This document shows, one piece after another, positions 9,501 through 17,632 of a stretch of DNA of 64,000 bases. The DNA is taken from positions 2,170,001 through 2,234,000 of the forward strand of contig MJGA01000002.1 in NCBI GenBank assembly GCA_001910725.1, in the 5' to 3' direction. Within the stretch, counting starts at the first letter, position 1. Each line of letters opens with the position of its first letter. The stretch comes from Phanerodontia chrysosporium (taxonomy: Eukaryota; Basidiomycota; Agaricomycetes; Polyporales; Phanerochaetaceae). The notes beneath the pieces are model-generated. The model was not told where the DNA came from. It worked only from the letters and a program-made list of their open reading frames with translations, and made no database searches. A program made the translations under genes and the position numbers.

Positions 9501-9514
9501 TTACCCCCCTCCTA
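9501..9514 (-). other. Polypurine tract of element B
   Basis: On the minus strand AGGAGGGGGGTAA lies immediately upstream of the 3' LTR start TGTCAC. This is the expected site of plus-strand priming. The junction GGGGGTAATGTCAC is the same as in element C (24700-24713). Confidence 0.8.
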
Positions 9515-9538
9515 AAACCGAGCGTCCTCGCGAGGTCG

Positions 9539-12500
9539 TTAGAGGTGACGCCCCTCCTCCCAATCGAGATCGGCTTTAGCGCGATCAGAGGCAGAAAGGT
9601 GGGAGACGTCGACTTCGGTGACGAATGGGCGAAAAGAGGCGGCGAGGGCTTCGAAGGCGGTGGCAGCGAGCTTGCGGGGCGCTTCCGGATTTTCGCGATG
9701 GAACTTGTTGACCAGGGCCTTGGCGTGCTTGAGGTTGTCTGCCTTTTCCCATGTGTCGCCGGCTTGGCCGTAGCCTTTCCAGCGGACCTTGTATTGGAGT
9801 TGGCGGCGGTATATGCGGCTGTCGAGAACCTTCTCGATGACGTATTCTTCTTCGCCGGCAACCTTGACAGGTTTGGGAGGCAGGGGCTTCTCGACGCCCT
9901 GATCGTGCCACGGGCTGAGGCGGTTGACATGGAAAACCGGGTGGATTTTCAGCCAGCTCGGGAGCTCGAGCCGATAGTCCAGATCGCCGATCTTTTCCAG
10001 AACCTTAAACGGACCCAGCTGGCGGGGGCCGAGCTTGGGCGAGGGCTGGTCGATGCTGAGATCCTTCGTGCTGAGCCAAACCTGATCGCCGACCTTGAAG
10101 GAGTGGGCGCGTTTCTTCGCGGCCTCGTACTCTTCTTTCATGCGGGCTTTGGTTAGGCGCAGGGCAGCTTCGGCCTCTTTGCGGACGTGAGCCATGCGGT
10201 CTAGGCGCTCGTCGAGAGCGGGAACGTTGGTGTGTTTGCCGGCCGGGATCGTGAAGTCCGGTGTGTAGCCGTAAACAATCTCGAAGGGCGTGCGCTCGGT
10301 AGCACTGGACACGTGTGAGTTCAGGGTGAACTCGGCCATTGGGAGCCAATCGACCCAGTCGTCTTGGCGCTGGGAGACGAAGAGGTGCAGGAATTTCTCG
10401 ACTTCTTGGTTCTTGCGCTCGACCTTGCCGTTGCCTTCTGGGTGATATGCCGTGGTAAGACCAGTAGCGATGCCGAGGCGCTTGTACAGCGCTCGCATGT
10501 ACTGGGCTGCAAACTGGGGTCCGCGATCGGAGAAGATCTTGCGTGGGAGGCCGTGGAGGCGGAAGATGTCCGTGTAGTGGACGTCGCCCATGCCGGCAGC
10601 GGTGATCGTCGAGTCGACCGGCACAAGGTGGCACTGATCCGAATAGTGGTCCACGTAGACCGCGATCGAGTCCTTCTTGGTCTTAGCGTCGCGTGGGAGC
10701 TGCGTGATGAGATCTACGCCGACGTGTTCCCAGGGCCCTGAAGGGACATCGTGGGGCTGTAGGGTGGCCTTCGGATGCGGGGCGGACTTGTACCGTTGGC
10801 ATTGATCACAGCCGAGCACGTAGCGGCTAACATCGGCGGAGATGCGCGGCCACCAATAGTACCGAGAGACCAGTTCGAGGGTGGTGTGCTTCCCAGGGTG
10901 TCCGGCGGTCGGCGCGTCGTGGCAAGACTTGATGACGTCGTTGCGCAGCGCGGCACTGTTCGGGACATAAACCTTCCCATGGTAGTACAGGAGGCCGTTG
11001 TCCTCTTCCCATTCGAGGACGCCGTTGCGCAGCTTGCGAGGCCCCTTGGTCCGGAGAGTCTGCAGGGCGTCTGCGACTTCCTTTTCCTTCTCGGAGCAGT
11101 CGCGAATGCGCTTCTCGAGGGGGGAGGGGTTTGCGAAGGCTGCCGTGGCGGCTATCTTAAACAGCTCAGGCTTCAGCACCACTTGCGAGCGGTTGTCTTC
11201 TTCGTCCGAGACGTGCAGCGAGGAGGGCCGGGAGAGCGGGTCGGCGAGGAGATGGGTCTTGCCGGGGCGGTGAATGATGCGGAAGTCGTACTCGGCGAGG
11301 TAGGAGGCCCACCGGGCTTGTCGCCGCGTGAGATTCTGCGCAGTCTTCCAATACTGGAGATTCTGATGATCGGTCCAGATCTCGAAAGGCTCCGGGAGAC
11401 CTTCGAGGAACTGGCGCCAGTCCTTGAGAGCTTCGATGATTGCAAGCATCTCACGGTCCCAGATCTCGTAGTTCCGCTCGGCGGGGCTCATGGTTTGCGA
11501 GCGATACGCGATCGGATGCCAGAGACCATCTTCAGGGTTGCGTTGGGCTATGACTCCTCCGGTGGCGTAGCCAGAAGCGTCGGTCTCGACGCGAGTCGGC
11601 CGATCAATGCTCCACATGGCGAGCACGGGCTGAGTTGTGAAAGCGCGCTTGAGCGTCTCGAAGGCTTCCGCCTGTGCGGGACCCCAATTAAACGGAGTAT
11701 CCTTCTTCGTCAGATCGTGCAGCGGGCGGCAGATCTTTGAGAAGTCCTTGATGAAACGGCGATAGAAGTTGGCGAACCCGACAAAGCCTCGTACATCTTT
11801 GAGGTTCTTCGGGGTCGGCCACTCGGCTACTGCCTTAACCTTGCCGGGGTCCATGCCGACTTGTCCCTCGCTGATGAGGAGCCCGAGATACTCGATCTCT
11901 GAGCGCTCGAACTCGCACTTCTCGGGCCGAAGGTACAGATCGTATTTGGCGAGGCGTGCCAGTACCTCGTGAACAATCTTCCGATGCGAAGCGAGATCGT
12001 TCGACCAGATGAGACTGTCGTCGAGGTAAACTGCGACCTTGCTCTCAGCGATGAGGTCGGCGAAGATGTGGTTCATGAGGGCCTGGAACGTGGCAGGGCT
12101 GTTGCACAGACCGAAGTACATGACTCTGGGCTCGAAGAGACCGCGGTTGGTGACGAAGGCGGCTTTCCACTCGTCACCTTCCTTAATCCGGACGTTGTTG
12201 TAGCCCCAACGGACGTCGAACTTGGTGAAGATCTTAGCGCCCTGGAGCTTCCCGATGATGTCGGAGGCGAGCGGAAGGTGATAGCGATTCTTCACAGTGA
12301 TGTCGTTGAGCTTGCGGTAATCCTGAATGAACCGGAGCTTGCCGTCCTTTTTCTTGATAAAGAAGACAGGGGAAGCGATCGGAGACTTGCTGGGGACGAT
12401 ATAGCCCTTGGCGAGTGCATCGTCGATGAACCGCTGTAGTTCTTCATTCTCGATCGGGGACATGGGATAAACCTTCGATTTGATCGAGGCCGGGGCGTCC

Positions 12501-13303
12501 GGGACGAGATCTATCGCGTGATCCCAGGGCTGATGCTTCGGAAGGCGGTGTGATTCCTCTTCAGAGAACACCTTCTTGTGTCGGTGGTACTCTTTGGGAA
12601 CCAGCTCTTCGAACGTCTTGGCGTACTTCTCGCGATTGGCTTCGACAGCGATCGCTTGCGAGTAAGTGTAGCCGGCGAGGATCCAGACTTCGTCCTTGGC
12701 GTCCTCAACAATGCCTGCTCGAAGCCATTCTCGGCGTTCGGAGCGATTGGCGTCAATCTGATGGATACCAAAAACCGGGGTGTCCTCAGCTCCGCCGCGG
12801 AGCTGAAACTGGACATCACCCGTTTCCCAGTCGATGTTCGGATTCCATTTCTTGAGCCACGGAAGTCCGAGGATGACGTTCTCGGGACCAATGTTCGTGA
12901 CAAGAAACTCCTCCTTAAACGTGTATGAACCGACAGTCAGCTGGAGTCTGGCGCGATGCGTGATAGACCCTGCTTCGTTCCTAGTTCCGTCGATGTTGTA
13001 CAGTGTGATTTCCCTTTTGAGCGGTACCGTGAGAATCTTGTGTTGCTTACAAAAATCCTCGTGGATGAACAACGAAGTCGCACCGGAGTCAATCATTGCA
13101 GGCGTGCGAATAGTTTTATTGATCCCGGTGAGCTTTACTGGTACACGATAGTGATTCGAGAAGGGGTCTAATACTGATATGGTACATGAGCGGATGGTAT
13201 CGGAAGCGTCCTGTGGTTCTACAGAAGGCGCCGGAGTTGAATCCGGGCTTGACGAAACGGGGACCGACGATGCGGCGTCACTCCGGCCCCTTAAGCAAAA
13301 CCC
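9539..13303 (-). CDS. Element B Pol: protease, RT, RNase H, integrase, chromodomain
   Basis: The frame is entered by -1 slippage at 13297-13303. The first in-frame ATG (13096) lies inside the protease motif MIDSGATSLF, so an independent start there is unlikely. In order: aspartic protease DSGA; RT with FDVRWGYNNVRI and the catalytic YLDD (about 12013-12027); RNase H (ETDASGYATGG); integrase with an HHCC zinc site (AGHPGKHTTLELV...CDQCQ) and the DDE core (GVDLITQLP, SDRGPQFAA, EGNGKVERK); the GPY/F-like module (GPRQLGPFKVLEKIG); and a chromodomain (EEYVIEKVLDSR...YKVRWKGYG...DTWE) that keeps the Y/W/Y aromatic residues expected to bind methyl-lysine on histone tails. It copies the RNA to DNA and integrates it, with the chromodomain probably directing it to heterochromatin. 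There is no frame break. Confidence 0.93.
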   Translation of the reverse strand, partial: GFCLRGRSDAASSVPVSSSPDSTPAPSVEPQDASDTIRSCTISVLDPFSNHYRVPVKLTGINKTIRTPAMIDSGATSLFIHEDFCKQHKILTVPLKREITLYNIDGTRNEAGSITHRARLQLTVGSYTFKEEFLVTNIGPENVILGLPWLKKWNPNIDWETGDVQFQLRGGAEDTPVFGIHQIDANRSERREWLRAGIVEDAKDEVWILAGYTYSQAIAVEANREKYAKTFEELVPKEYHRHKKVFSEEESHRLPKHQPWDHAIDLVPDAPASIKSKVYPMSPIENEELQRFIDDALAKGYIVPSKSPIASPVFFIKKKDGKLRFIQDYRKLNDITVKNRYHLPLASDIIGKLQGAKIFTKFDVRWGYNNVRIKEGDEWKAAFVTNRGLFEPRVMYFGLCNSPATFQALMNHIFADLIAESKVAVYLDDSLIWSNDLASHRKIVHEVLARLAKYDLYLRPEKCEFERSEIEYLGLLISEGQVGMDPGKVKAVAEWPTPKNLKDVRGFVGFANFYRRFIKDFSKICRPLHDLTKKDTPFNWGPAQAEAFETLKRAFTTQPVLAMWSIDRPTRVETDASGYATGGVIAQRNPEDGLWHPIAYRSQTMSPAERNYEIWDREMLAIIEALKDWRQFLEGLPEPFEIWTDHQNLQYWKTAQNLTRRQARWASYLAEYDFRIIHRPGKTHLLADPLSRPSSLHVSDEEDNRSQVVLKPELFKIAATAAFANPSPLEKRIRDCSEKEKEVADALQTLRTKGPRKLRNGVLEWEEDNGLLYYHGKVYVPNSAALRNDVIKSCHDAPTAGHPGKHTTLELVSRYYWWPRISADVSRYVLGCDQCQRYKSAPHPKATLQPHDVPSGPWEHVGVDLITQLPRDAKTKKDSIAVYVDHYSDQCHLVPVDSTITAAGMGDVHYTDIFRLHGLPRKIFSDRGPQFAAQYMRALYKRLGIATGLTTAYHPEGNGKVERKNQEVEKFLHLFVSQRQDDWVDWLPMAEFTLNSHVSSATERTPFEIVYGYTPDFTIPAGKHTNVPALDERLDRMAHVRKEAEAALRLTKARMKEEYEAAKKRAHSFKVGDQVWLSTKDLSIDQPSPKLGPRQLGPFKVLEKIGDLDYRLELPSWLKIHPVFHVNRLSPWHDQGVEKPLPPKPVKVAGEEEYVIEKVLDSRIYRRQLQYKVRWKGYGQAGDTWEKADNLKHAKALVNKFHRENPEAPRKLAATAFEALAASFRPFVTEVDVSHLSASDRAKADLDWEEGRHL

Positions 13304-14541
13304 CCGAGCTGCTTTTGTATCAGAGCCAGCTGATCACGGAGGGCGGCGATCGCGGCAGCTTGGTCGTCAGACGAGCTGCCAGAAGACGAGGAGGCCGGAG
13401 ACGAGGGGTCCTGTGACGAGGTATCCGAAGACGAGGCGCGAACAGCGGCGGTAGCGGGGGCAGTTCTCGGCTTGCCCTCGAGGCGAGCGCGACAGACGCG
13501 GGACCAATGACCCTTCTTGCCACAGTGGTTGCAAACCGAGTCGCGGTGAACAGGGTCCGTGGACTTGTGGGACTTGGAGCCGCAGACCTTGCAGCGATCC
13601 TTCATGACAGCGTCGAACTGGCGCTTGAGATCCGTGCCAGTGAGACCCTTAAACAGCTCGTCGATGTTGGCGGCGTCGATGTCCATCGCGTTCGGGTCGC
13701 GGAAGGCGCGCGTCGACGAGCTAGCCGGAGTCGAGGACGTCTTTCCTTGCTGTGCCAGGAGGTCTTGCGAGAGCTTGTCCTTCGACCGGTCGACGGCGAA
13801 ACCCGCGTTCTTGAGCTCGTCGTACGTCTCGGGGCCTTTGCCGGTGGCGGGGTTGACCATGTACGATATCCGTTCGAGGTAGTCCTTATTAAACTTCGTC
13901 CGTAGCCGGGCTGCCAGGTCTTCCGGGGTGAGCTTCGTGCGGCCGGCGAGGGCTTGGAACTCCGCAAAGAACTCCGCGAACCGACGATTGCCTTGCGTGC
14001 ACGCCTGTAGCTTGCTGAGGGCCTCGGCTTTCTCGTCGACGGGCTCGAACCGGTTCTTGAAAGCCTCCCAGAATTGGGCGCGAGAACCTCCGAACAACTG
14101 AGTGCCGTCTGCCGCTTGCTCGATGTACTGCCGTGCCCATTCGGCGGCTTCGTCCTGCATGAAGGAGAGGGCGCCAACGATCCATTTCTGGCCGTCTACC
14201 ATGATCTGTCCGGTGTTGGGGTCGCGTTCGAGGTTGCCGTTGACGTCGCGCTTGCCGAACTTCTCTGGTTGCCCATCGGCGTAGATGCGGTAGGCGGCGC
14301 GGAAGAGACGGGCCGTGTCAGAACCTTTACCCTTGAATGGGACGGGCTTCTCGACGAAAGGCAGTTCCTTGTTGGCGTTGACCGTAGCGTTGACCGTTGT
14401 CCGATTGGCACCGATAGTCTGGGCCAGAGTGTTAACCGTATTTGTGAGCTGCGTCATCGCCTGGGCCATTTGCAGGAGGGCAGCAGAAACGGGGTCGGGA
14501 GGCGCCGGACCGGGCGGCGCTCCACCGGGAGTGCTCGACAT
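13291..14541 (-). CDS. Element B Gag
   Basis: The start at 14541 is the first ATG on the sense strand after the 5' LTR. The protein has 416 residues: a Pro/Ala-rich N-terminus, a capsid region (PFKGKGSDTARLFRAAYRIY and following, with W residues typical of Gypsy Gag), a basic/Ser segment, and a single zinc knuckle VCNHCGKKGHWSRVC (CX2CX4HX4C) followed by a Ser-rich tail with a short helix (LRDQLALIQKQLGG). It forms the particle and binds the RNA. Its stop (13291-13293) falls 3 nt after the slippery heptamer that gives Gag-Pol. Confidence 0.92.
   Translation of the reverse strand: MSSTPGGAPPGPAPPDPVSAALLQMAQAMTQLTNTVNTLAQTIGANRTTVNATVNANKELPFVEKPVPFKGKGSDTARLFRAAYRIYADGQPEKFGKRDVNGNLERDPNTGQIMVDGQKWIVGALSFMQDEAAEWARQYIEQAADGTQLFGGSRAQFWEAFKNRFEPVDEKAEALSKLQACTQGNRRFAEFFAEFQALAGRTKLTPEDLAARLRTKFNKDYLERISYMVNPATGKGPETYDELKNAGFAVDRSKDKLSQDLLAQQGKTSSTPASSSTRAFRDPNAMDIDAANIDELFKGLTGTDLKRQFDAVMKDRCKVCGSKSHKSTDPVHRDSVCNHCGKKGHWSRVCRARLEGKPRTAPATAAVRASSSDTSSQDPSSPASSSSGSSSDDQAAAIAALRDQLALIQKQLGGFA
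13297..13303 (-). promoter_or_regulatory. -1 ribosomal frameshift site GGGTTTT, element B gag-pol
   Basis: On the minus strand the codons read GGG GGT TTT GCT TAA. G-GGT-TTT is an X_XXY_YYZ heptamer in the Gag frame. Slipping back one base enters the pol frame, which is open from here through the whole Pol. GGGTTTT is an established slippery heptamer in some plant RNA viruses. Confidence 0.8.
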
Positions 14542-15811
14542 ATTGGGGGGACGGGGAGTGTTGGCTCCTGATTGAGCGCGAGAGAGGTTAAACGGTGAGG
14601 GGGCGGGTTCGTGGTCGGAGAGGACGGAGCCGAGCGATGTCTCGGGAGACGAGTGGTGGCTGCTGTCCGGGGGACTGCGGTCGGGAGTATTCGGAGTAGT
14701 GGCGGAAGCGCGGGCAAATTCTAGTCGCTGCGCGAAACGAGGGCGCTCGAATTGGATTTCTCGAGTGTTCGGCGGGAGTTGTGGGGCCGCTGGAGCGCTT
14801 TCTCGATGTGGACAGGGTTGTTCGTCACAGAGAGCGAATTGCCAATCTTCCCCTCGATCGATGAGGTGGCTATCGCGAACTGTATGATCCTCGAGATTTC
14901 GCGCAAAGAAGTGCGGTCGATTCGAGCAATCGGAATCCAGAGCGACACGAGATGTATTTTTATAGACTACTCAAAATATCCAGCCCGATACACAATATCT
15001 AGTTCTCCCACGATGCGGCGAAAGTTGCGCCTTAAACCGACAAACGAAATGTCACCAATCTGAGCGAGACCTAGCTCGTATTGGTGCCACTCCTTAAACG
15101 TGGTGGTTGGGGCGAGGCGGACGAGCTCGGCGCGGATCTGCTGGAGGCGCTCGATCAGCTGGCAGACGCCGCGTGCGTGGTCGCTGTTTACGAGGTGGAA
15201 GAGGTCGACTTCCTCGACGGCCTTGAGACGCTTGATAGTCGCGTCGAGCTTAGGCGTGAAGATGCCGACGAGGTCGGTGGGGGAGTACTTGGGGATGTCG
15301 ATGCCGACGGGCTTGCGGGCGATGGGCTCGTACGTCGGGGCGGCGCTGAGGCGCTCTGCCAAACTGAGCTTCGAGGAGGAGGCGGCTACGGCGGCCTGGG
15401 CTTCTTGCGCCTCTCGTTGGCGCTGCTCGCGGATGCGGTTGCCTACACGCTGTTCGGCTTCACGAGCCTCGCGGACGGCGGTCCAGTTGATGGAGGGAAC
15501 GGAGGGCGGAGGTGTCGGGAGCGTGGAGACGTACTTGACGACCGCCTTAACTTTGCGGTCCGTCCACTTGACAGGGTTACCGGCCTCGCGACGACGTTGG
15601 AGGCGGTCGAAGATGCGCTGGGGGATGTGGTCCTTGAGCCGGACGTCTTTCGGCACTGCGAAGCAAGGACCTCAGCAACGTGCACGGAGTGAGCAGGCTG
15701 CTCGACTACGACGTACTCGCTTTAAACGGAGGGAATAAACTTTTTTAAACGGTATTTGTGGGGGAGCGGTAGGGGAAAAATGCCTAGGGCACCCAAAAGA
15801 TCTCGACCTAA
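14542..15811 (-). other. ATG-free leader of element B (LTR end to gag start)
   Basis: I read the 1,270 nt line by line and found no ATG on the sense (minus) strand in any frame, against about 17 on the opposite strand. The leader contains the methionine-free ORF1 (14967-15671) and 425 nt of non-coding spacer between ORF1 and gag. A short AUG-started uORF of 16 codons lies just upstream in U5 (from 15937). Confidence 0.85.
14967..15671 (-). CDS. Element B ORF1, methionine-free protein upstream of Gag
   Basis: An open frame of about 235 codons bounded by stops and containing no ATG codon. The first plausible near-cognate start is a GTG at 15656. The protein is basic at the N-terminus (VPKDVRLKDHIPQRIFDRLQRRR), then PTPPPS, then a charged coiled-coil-like stretch (REAREAEQRVGNRIREQRQREAQ), and ends in a helical domain with TTFKEWHQYELGLAQIG-D-ISFVGLRRNF. 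The EW...L...G..SF..L...F pattern recurs at the C-terminus of ORF1 of element C, and the ORF sits in the same place, between LTR and gag. I do not recognise a function. It could be an accessory protein made by non-AUG initiation or by splicing. Confidence 0.55.
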   Translation of the reverse strand, partial: GPCFAVPKDVRLKDHIPQRIFDRLQRRREAGNPVKWTDRKVKAVVKYVSTLPTPPPSVPSINWTAVREAREAEQRVGNRIREQRQREAQEAQAAVAASSSKLSLAERLSAAPTYEPIARKPVGIDIPKYSPTDLVGIFTPKLDATIKRLKAVEEVDLFHLVNSDHARGVCQLIERLQQIRAELVRLAPTTTFKEWHQYELGLAQIGDISFVGLRRNFRRIVGELDIVYRAGYFE

Positions 15812-16504
15812 TGTCGCGGAGCTAGGGCTCAACGCTTCACGAGGGAGGGCAAGTGGGGAGGTCGACGACGAGGCGCGGCGGAGCGAGTCACGCAGCGACG
15901 CACAACTTATGCAGCTGTCCGTATTGACCAAGATACATTAGTATGCTATGCTACTATACAAACTGAGGCTTACCTGTCCGTATTGACCAAGAGGTCGAGA
16001 TGACGGACAGGAGCGAGGGGAGTTACTCTTATATACTACAGTACTCTAGGGCAGGCTGTACGATTACCTAAGCTGATGGGCAGTGCTTGGCATAGCCAGC
16101 GAGGCTGTGACGCGGGCTGCGCGGCGAGGCTGTGCGGGGGCTATGTCACAAGGCTGTGTCAGCTGGCAGTGTCTCGAGGCTGCGTCGGGCCGAGGTTGTG
16201 TCATCAGGCTGATCAGCTCGGCGTGTCTCGGCGAGGGGAGTCATCAGGGATGACAGTGCCTCCTCGGCGATCCAGGGAACCGGTTGCAAGGCAGACCGGT
16301 GATCCGGGCAGTGTCTGAGCGCGCGGCGGGATGCGCTGGCGTCTAGGGGTGATGCGCCATCAGGGCGCTGGCGCTGCGTGGCCAGGCGCTGAGCGTGGGC
16401 GGCTAGGACTCCAGACGGCGCGAGGGCTGCTCGCCCGTTGGATTAATCGAGGAAAATAGCCAAAAATTGGCGAAAAATAGGGCAGCACCGTCACATCCGT
16501 GACA
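15812..16504 (-). repeat. 5' LTR of element B
   Basis: It holds the element's promoter, with a minus-strand TATATAAG at 16028-16035. Compared with the 3' LTR there are four transitions clustered within about 80 bp. No convincing tRNA-type primer site (TGG next to the LTR end) is seen. Confidence 0.92.
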
Positions 16505-16509
16505 ACTCG
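16505..16509. repeat. Target-site duplication of element B, right copy (ACTCG)
   Basis: Identical to 8803-8807. Confidence 0.88.
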
Positions 16510-17206
16510 GACTCTGCCTCTCCCGCTACACCGCTCAGCCCGCTTGCCCCTCCCTTCGCTCCTGGCCTGCCATGGCCGCCTTCACCTCTCGTCAACACGC
16601 ACCACGAGCTTCAGTACCCGCAGGATGACGACGTCAAGATGGAGATGCCGCAGGAGTGGAAGGATCAGGATGCGATGGACGAGGATATGGGACCCTCTGC
16701 AGAGGCGGAGGGAGGTATGATTCATGAATTGTCGCAGGCCCTCGTACCCTACACGGTGAAGACGGTGGCTGACCTCACGCCGAAGGCCTGCGTAGCGCGA
16801 GAGGCCCACGTCCTCCACGTTACGCTCCTCGGTGACCAGGACGCCCCGACGCCGCCCATTCCACGTCCGCCTACGCCCTTCGTGAAGATACCATCCCCCG
16901 CAGTGCCTCTGTATGGCACACCTCAGTTCTCGCCCAGCCCACTGGAATTGCCCCCGCCAGCGTTGCCTTGGCATACGCTTCCTAGGCCGCTCGCGGAGCG
17001 CAAGCCAGTGAGTTCAAACGATGCACACGATAATTACGAAGATACTGACGATGAACAGTTGCCCCCGTCGCCATTACGCCTATGTACACCCATTGTAGAA
17101 GAACCGACCGACCCAGTTCAGCCTCCGCCAGTCCCTCTCGTTCCCGCGGCCTTACTGAACAACGACGAGCTCATCGCAGAGCTCGACGCGCAGTTCAAGG
17201 CCCAGG
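16510..17206 (+). CDS. Element A central ORF, segment 2 (between nested elements B and C)
   Basis: It continues the frame of segment 1 after removal of element B. The protein is mostly low-complexity: Pro-rich (PLAPPFAPGLPWPPSP, PTPPIPRPPTPF), acidic patches (YEDTDDEQLPPSP), and one more ordered stretch around 16730-16850 (IHELSQALVPYTVKTVADL). At 17206 the frame is cut by element C. Skipping C restores the frame at 25314 (..AQFKAQ followed by AAAEQEAETW). It is likely a flexible linker of the A polyprotein. Confidence 0.6.
17202..17206. repeat. Target-site duplication of element C, left copy (CCAGG)
   Basis: Repeated at 25309-25313, directly after the right LTR. Confidence 0.88.
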
Positions 17207-17321
17207 TGTCACAGTTTTTCGTCTCAACCCTTAGGGTTAGGGGCAGCAGGTGACAGAAGCGATTACTCCGAACTGTGACATGCAGAAGCGCTGGAGTGAC
17301 AGCCCTAGGCTCGGGGCCGGT

Positions 17322-17356
17322 CACGTGATACGGCGGTCACGTGATGCGCACACGTG
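17322..17356 (+). promoter_or_regulatory. Three CACGTG boxes in the U3 region of element C
   Basis: CACGTG is at 17322-17327, 17338-17343 and 17351-17356, with copies in the 3' LTR at 24823, 24839 and 24852. Three palindromic bHLH-type sites in 35 bp are unlikely by chance and suggest control by a host bHLH factor. Confidence 0.55.
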
Positions 17357-17624
17357 CGGTATCCCAGGGTCACATGGTCGAAGGTCTAGAAGCAGGCAAG
17401 GGTCTGGAAGCGCCGAGACACTCCGGAATGGACTAAAAAGTCCTGGGGGTCTCTGGACAGGTCCGGACAGTGCTGGAACGTTCTGGAGGTTTCTGGGACA
17501 TCGTAGGAACATTTAGGAACGTGTAGGAGAATGTAGGAATGCCTGTAGGGCACTAGCCAATAGCGTAGTAGGTATTAGATAGCTAGGACCCTGAACACCG
17601 GTCCCTGGGGACCTGGTGCACATG

Positions 17625-17632
17625 TATATAAA
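17625..17632 (+). promoter_or_regulatory. TATA box of element C
   Basis: TATATAAA about 270 bp downstream of the CACGTG cluster. The equivalent in the 3' LTR is at 25126-25133. Confidence 0.75.

Larger units (their letters stand above)
8808..16504 (-). mobile_element. Element B: complete Ty3/Gypsy chromovirus nested in element A
   Basis: It is bounded by 693-bp LTRs (8808-9500 and 15812-16504) with TGTC...GACA ends and a 5-bp TSD ACTCG. The length is 7,697 bp. On the minus strand it reads 5' LTR (16504-15812), an ATG-less ORF1, gag, then pol in the -1 frame (protease, RT, RNase H, integrase, chromodomain), a polypurine tract and the 3' LTR. All long frames are open, so the copy may be autonomous. 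The LTRs differ at four sites, all transitions, clustered at 16200-16277 of the right copy. Confidence 0.95.

Noticed and set aside
9545..11740. Plus-strand frames of 203 and 321 codons opposite element B pol
   Set aside because: Antisense shadows of a clear RT-integrase ORF with GC-rich third positions; no independent evidence.
15790..15811. tRNA-type primer-binding site for element B
   Set aside because: No TGG next to the LTR end; a TGGGTGCCC lies about 18 nt away, too far for confidence. Self-priming is possible but cannot be tested here.
17231..17242. Interstitial telomere or chromosome-end signature
   Set aside because: Only two TTAGGG units, present identically in both LTRs of element C, so it is part of the LTR rather than a telomere relic.
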